DNA from: Flavobacteriales bacterium UBA2619
GTDB lineage: Bacteria > Bacteroidota > Bacteroidia > Flavobacteriales_D > Sanyastnellaceae
Assembly: GCA_002339135.1 (NCBI GenBank)
Contig: DDJR01000101.1
Location: forward strand, 1 to 14,023
Direction: 5' to 3'
DNA: 14,023 nucleotides
Both the position numbers and the translations under genes were made by a program. The notes under the pieces are model-generated. The model ran no database searches. It was not told the origin of the DNA and saw only the letters and a program-made list of their open reading frames with translations. This document shows, one piece after another, positions 12,953 through 14,023 of the stretch; the stretch's first letter is position 1, and every line of letters begins with the position of its first letter.

Positions 12953-13990
12953 CTAGATGGATATTTTCAATCCAATTGTATGTGTCCCATCGAATGGATT
13001 TGTCGTTCTGTATGAATAGTCAAGTCCGATGATCGATCCGCTAGATCCTGCGGGTAACTTAACGGTCAGTCCACCTGAGGGACCCGTGTAAGCTGTTGTA
13101 ACATTATCTTCCGATCCTAACCCCTGTTCATAAAGGTAACCTGCCCTAAGCTCTAAATTGTTTCCAATTCTTGCCTCTGCTCCAAATCCAAATTGGTCTT
13201 TTGTAAATGAGTTAGATGTAAACATTCCATTAAGCTCTACAACCAGCTTCTCTTCAGTAACGACATCATAAGCAATGCCGATATTCACCAAGGATGGCAA
13301 TTCGTATCTCTCAGATCTCTGCAGTACTGTAAGCGCACTTGATGCACCCTGTGGTGTAGCAGTGACAGTTAAACCATCGCCAGCTGATCTCATCGGAGGT
13401 CCAACGTTTCTTAGAGAAATTCCGAAACGCATTCTGTCATTATCTCCAGTAACGTAACGTATTCCAGCATCAAAAGCCACTCCACTGGCTTTTACATTGG
13501 AGATTGATTCGCCGATAATTCTCAGTGTGAATCCCGCGTAAATTGAGTTAGAAAATTCCTTAGAATAGCTGACGCCGATGTTAGAAAAGCTAGGAGAAAA
13601 TGTTCCTATTCCCCCTTCAGGTAAATCTTCCGTTGTGATAGGTATGTCTCCAAATTTCATAGATGTTACCGTAAGGCCTAGTACGCCTGATGAACCAACT
13701 CTTGTTGCAAATCCTACTGAGTTCAATTGAATTCCAGTTCCTTTTAAATAGATAGAGTTCGAAGTGATGAGTTCACTTTGCTCGATAAAAGCGAGTCCTG
13801 CAACATTTGTGAATACAGATTCTAAACCACGGACACTTGCCATGTTAGCACCCACCAGTCCGTTTGAAGCTGCCCATGGATTGATTAACAACTGACTGGC
13901 TCCGGCAGAACCTGCACGGTCAGGATTTCCAGCCCAAACGGAACCAAGTCCGAGGGTGGCTATTAAAATGATACTTAGTTGCTTTTTCAT
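12953..13990 (-). CDS. PorV/PorQ-family outer-membrane beta-barrel protein
   Basis: Predicted outer-membrane barrel of 345 residues in the PorV/PorQ family, a FadL-like fold associated with type IX secretion in Bacteroidota. The signal peptide ends at VWA, residue 20. The mature protein starts GNPDRAGSAGASQLL and continues NPWA, with Asn-Val-Ala-Gly (NVAGLAF) at 62-68. Internal hallmarks are MKFGDIPITTEDLPEGGIG at 111-129 and FSNIGVSYSKEFSNSIYAGF at 135-154. Alternating strands run to the C-terminal residue Ile345. It resembles the GNPDRAGSAGA paralogue group rather than PorV itself, so I give no symbol. The ATG at 13990-13988 is preferred because it gives MKKQLSIILI directly before the hydrophobic core; an in-frame ATG at 14011 would add seven residues. 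A terminator follows. The partner gene, often a large secreted or sortase-like protein, would lie beyond the right edge. Confidence 0.88.
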   Translation of the reverse strand: MKKQLSIILIATLGLGSVWAGNPDRAGSAGASQLLINPWAASNGLVGANMASVRGLESVFTNVAGLAFIEQSELITSNSIYLKGTGIQLNSVGFATRVGSSGVLGLTVTSMKFGDIPITTEDLPEGGIGTFSPSFSNIGVSYSKEFSNSIYAGFTLRIIGESISNVKASGVAFDAGIRYVTGDNDRMRFGISLRNVGPPMRSAGDGLTVTATPQGASSALTVLQRSERYELPSLVNIGIAYDVVTEEKLVVELNGMFTSNSFTKDQFGFGAEARIGNNLELRAGYLYEQGLGSEDNVTTAYTGPSGGLTVKLPAGSSGSIIGLDYSYRTTNPFDGTHTIGLKISI

Positions 13991-14023
13991 ATCAGAAATT
14001 ATCAAGGTCAACTGGACGCATTA

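Noticed and set aside
12953..13990. Calling this gene porV
   Set aside because: The N-terminal motif and neighbours differ from the PorU-PorV arrangement; a family-level name is safer.
1..14023. Mobile element, phage, defence island, CRISPR array, tRNA or riboswitch
   Set aside because: No transposase, integrase, direct-repeat array or cloverleaf was seen, and gaps between genes are too short to hold a riboswitch or structured RNA, except the terminator hairpin.

Overview
The window looks like chromosomal core sequence from a Bacteroidota bacterium, most likely order Flavobacteriales. Four things point that way: a PorV/PorQ-family outer-membrane protein with a mature N-terminus starting GNPDRAGSAGA, a Wzi/RemB-like barrel, start regions without clear Shine-Dalgarno sequences, and two exact matches to the Bacteroidota -7 promoter box TAnnTTTG placed close to start codons. 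Genes are packed very tightly. No stretch longer than 80 bases lacks a gene, and no tRNA, rRNA, CRISPR array, insertion sequence or phage gene is visible. The genus cannot be told from this sequence.

Layout. (1) Positions 1-3356, minus strand: a four-gene run reading family-2 glycosyltransferase, DppC/OppC-type permease, GDP-L-fucose synthase (fcl), then a Wzi/RemB-like outer-membrane protein cut by the window edge. Its theme is cell-surface polysaccharide; the lone peptide-type permease does not obviously fit. (2) 3414-6148: ruvC on plus, convergent with and overlapping ddl on minus; ddl follows purK in a two-gene unit. (3) 6187-12009, plus strand: eight consecutive genes: MscS channel, TIGR02206-type membrane protein, thyA, folA, HupE/UreJ-type membrane protein, yidD, a histidine-rich lipoprotein and a secreted Asp-box beta-propeller. 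(4) 11993-13990, minus strand: PorV/PorQ-like protein, an intrinsic terminator, greA and a HIT-family protein; the HIT gene runs 17 bases into the end of the propeller gene.

How the genes relate. thyA and folA overlap by four bases and form one functional pair: ThyA oxidises methylenetetrahydrofolate to dihydrofolate, and FolA reduces it back. fcl supplies GDP-L-fucose, and the barrel after it belongs to a family tied to surface polysaccharide or gliding adhesin display. greA and the HIT gene are separated by two bases.

The least explained part is 9395-12009. There a polytopic HupE/UreJ-like protein with conserved membrane histidines, YidD, a lipoprotein with two His clusters and a secreted propeller lie in tandem, the last two sharing a TAATG junction. 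I read this as a possible envelope or metal-handling cassette, but that is inference. I did not find a clearly novel defence, mobile or RNA-based system.
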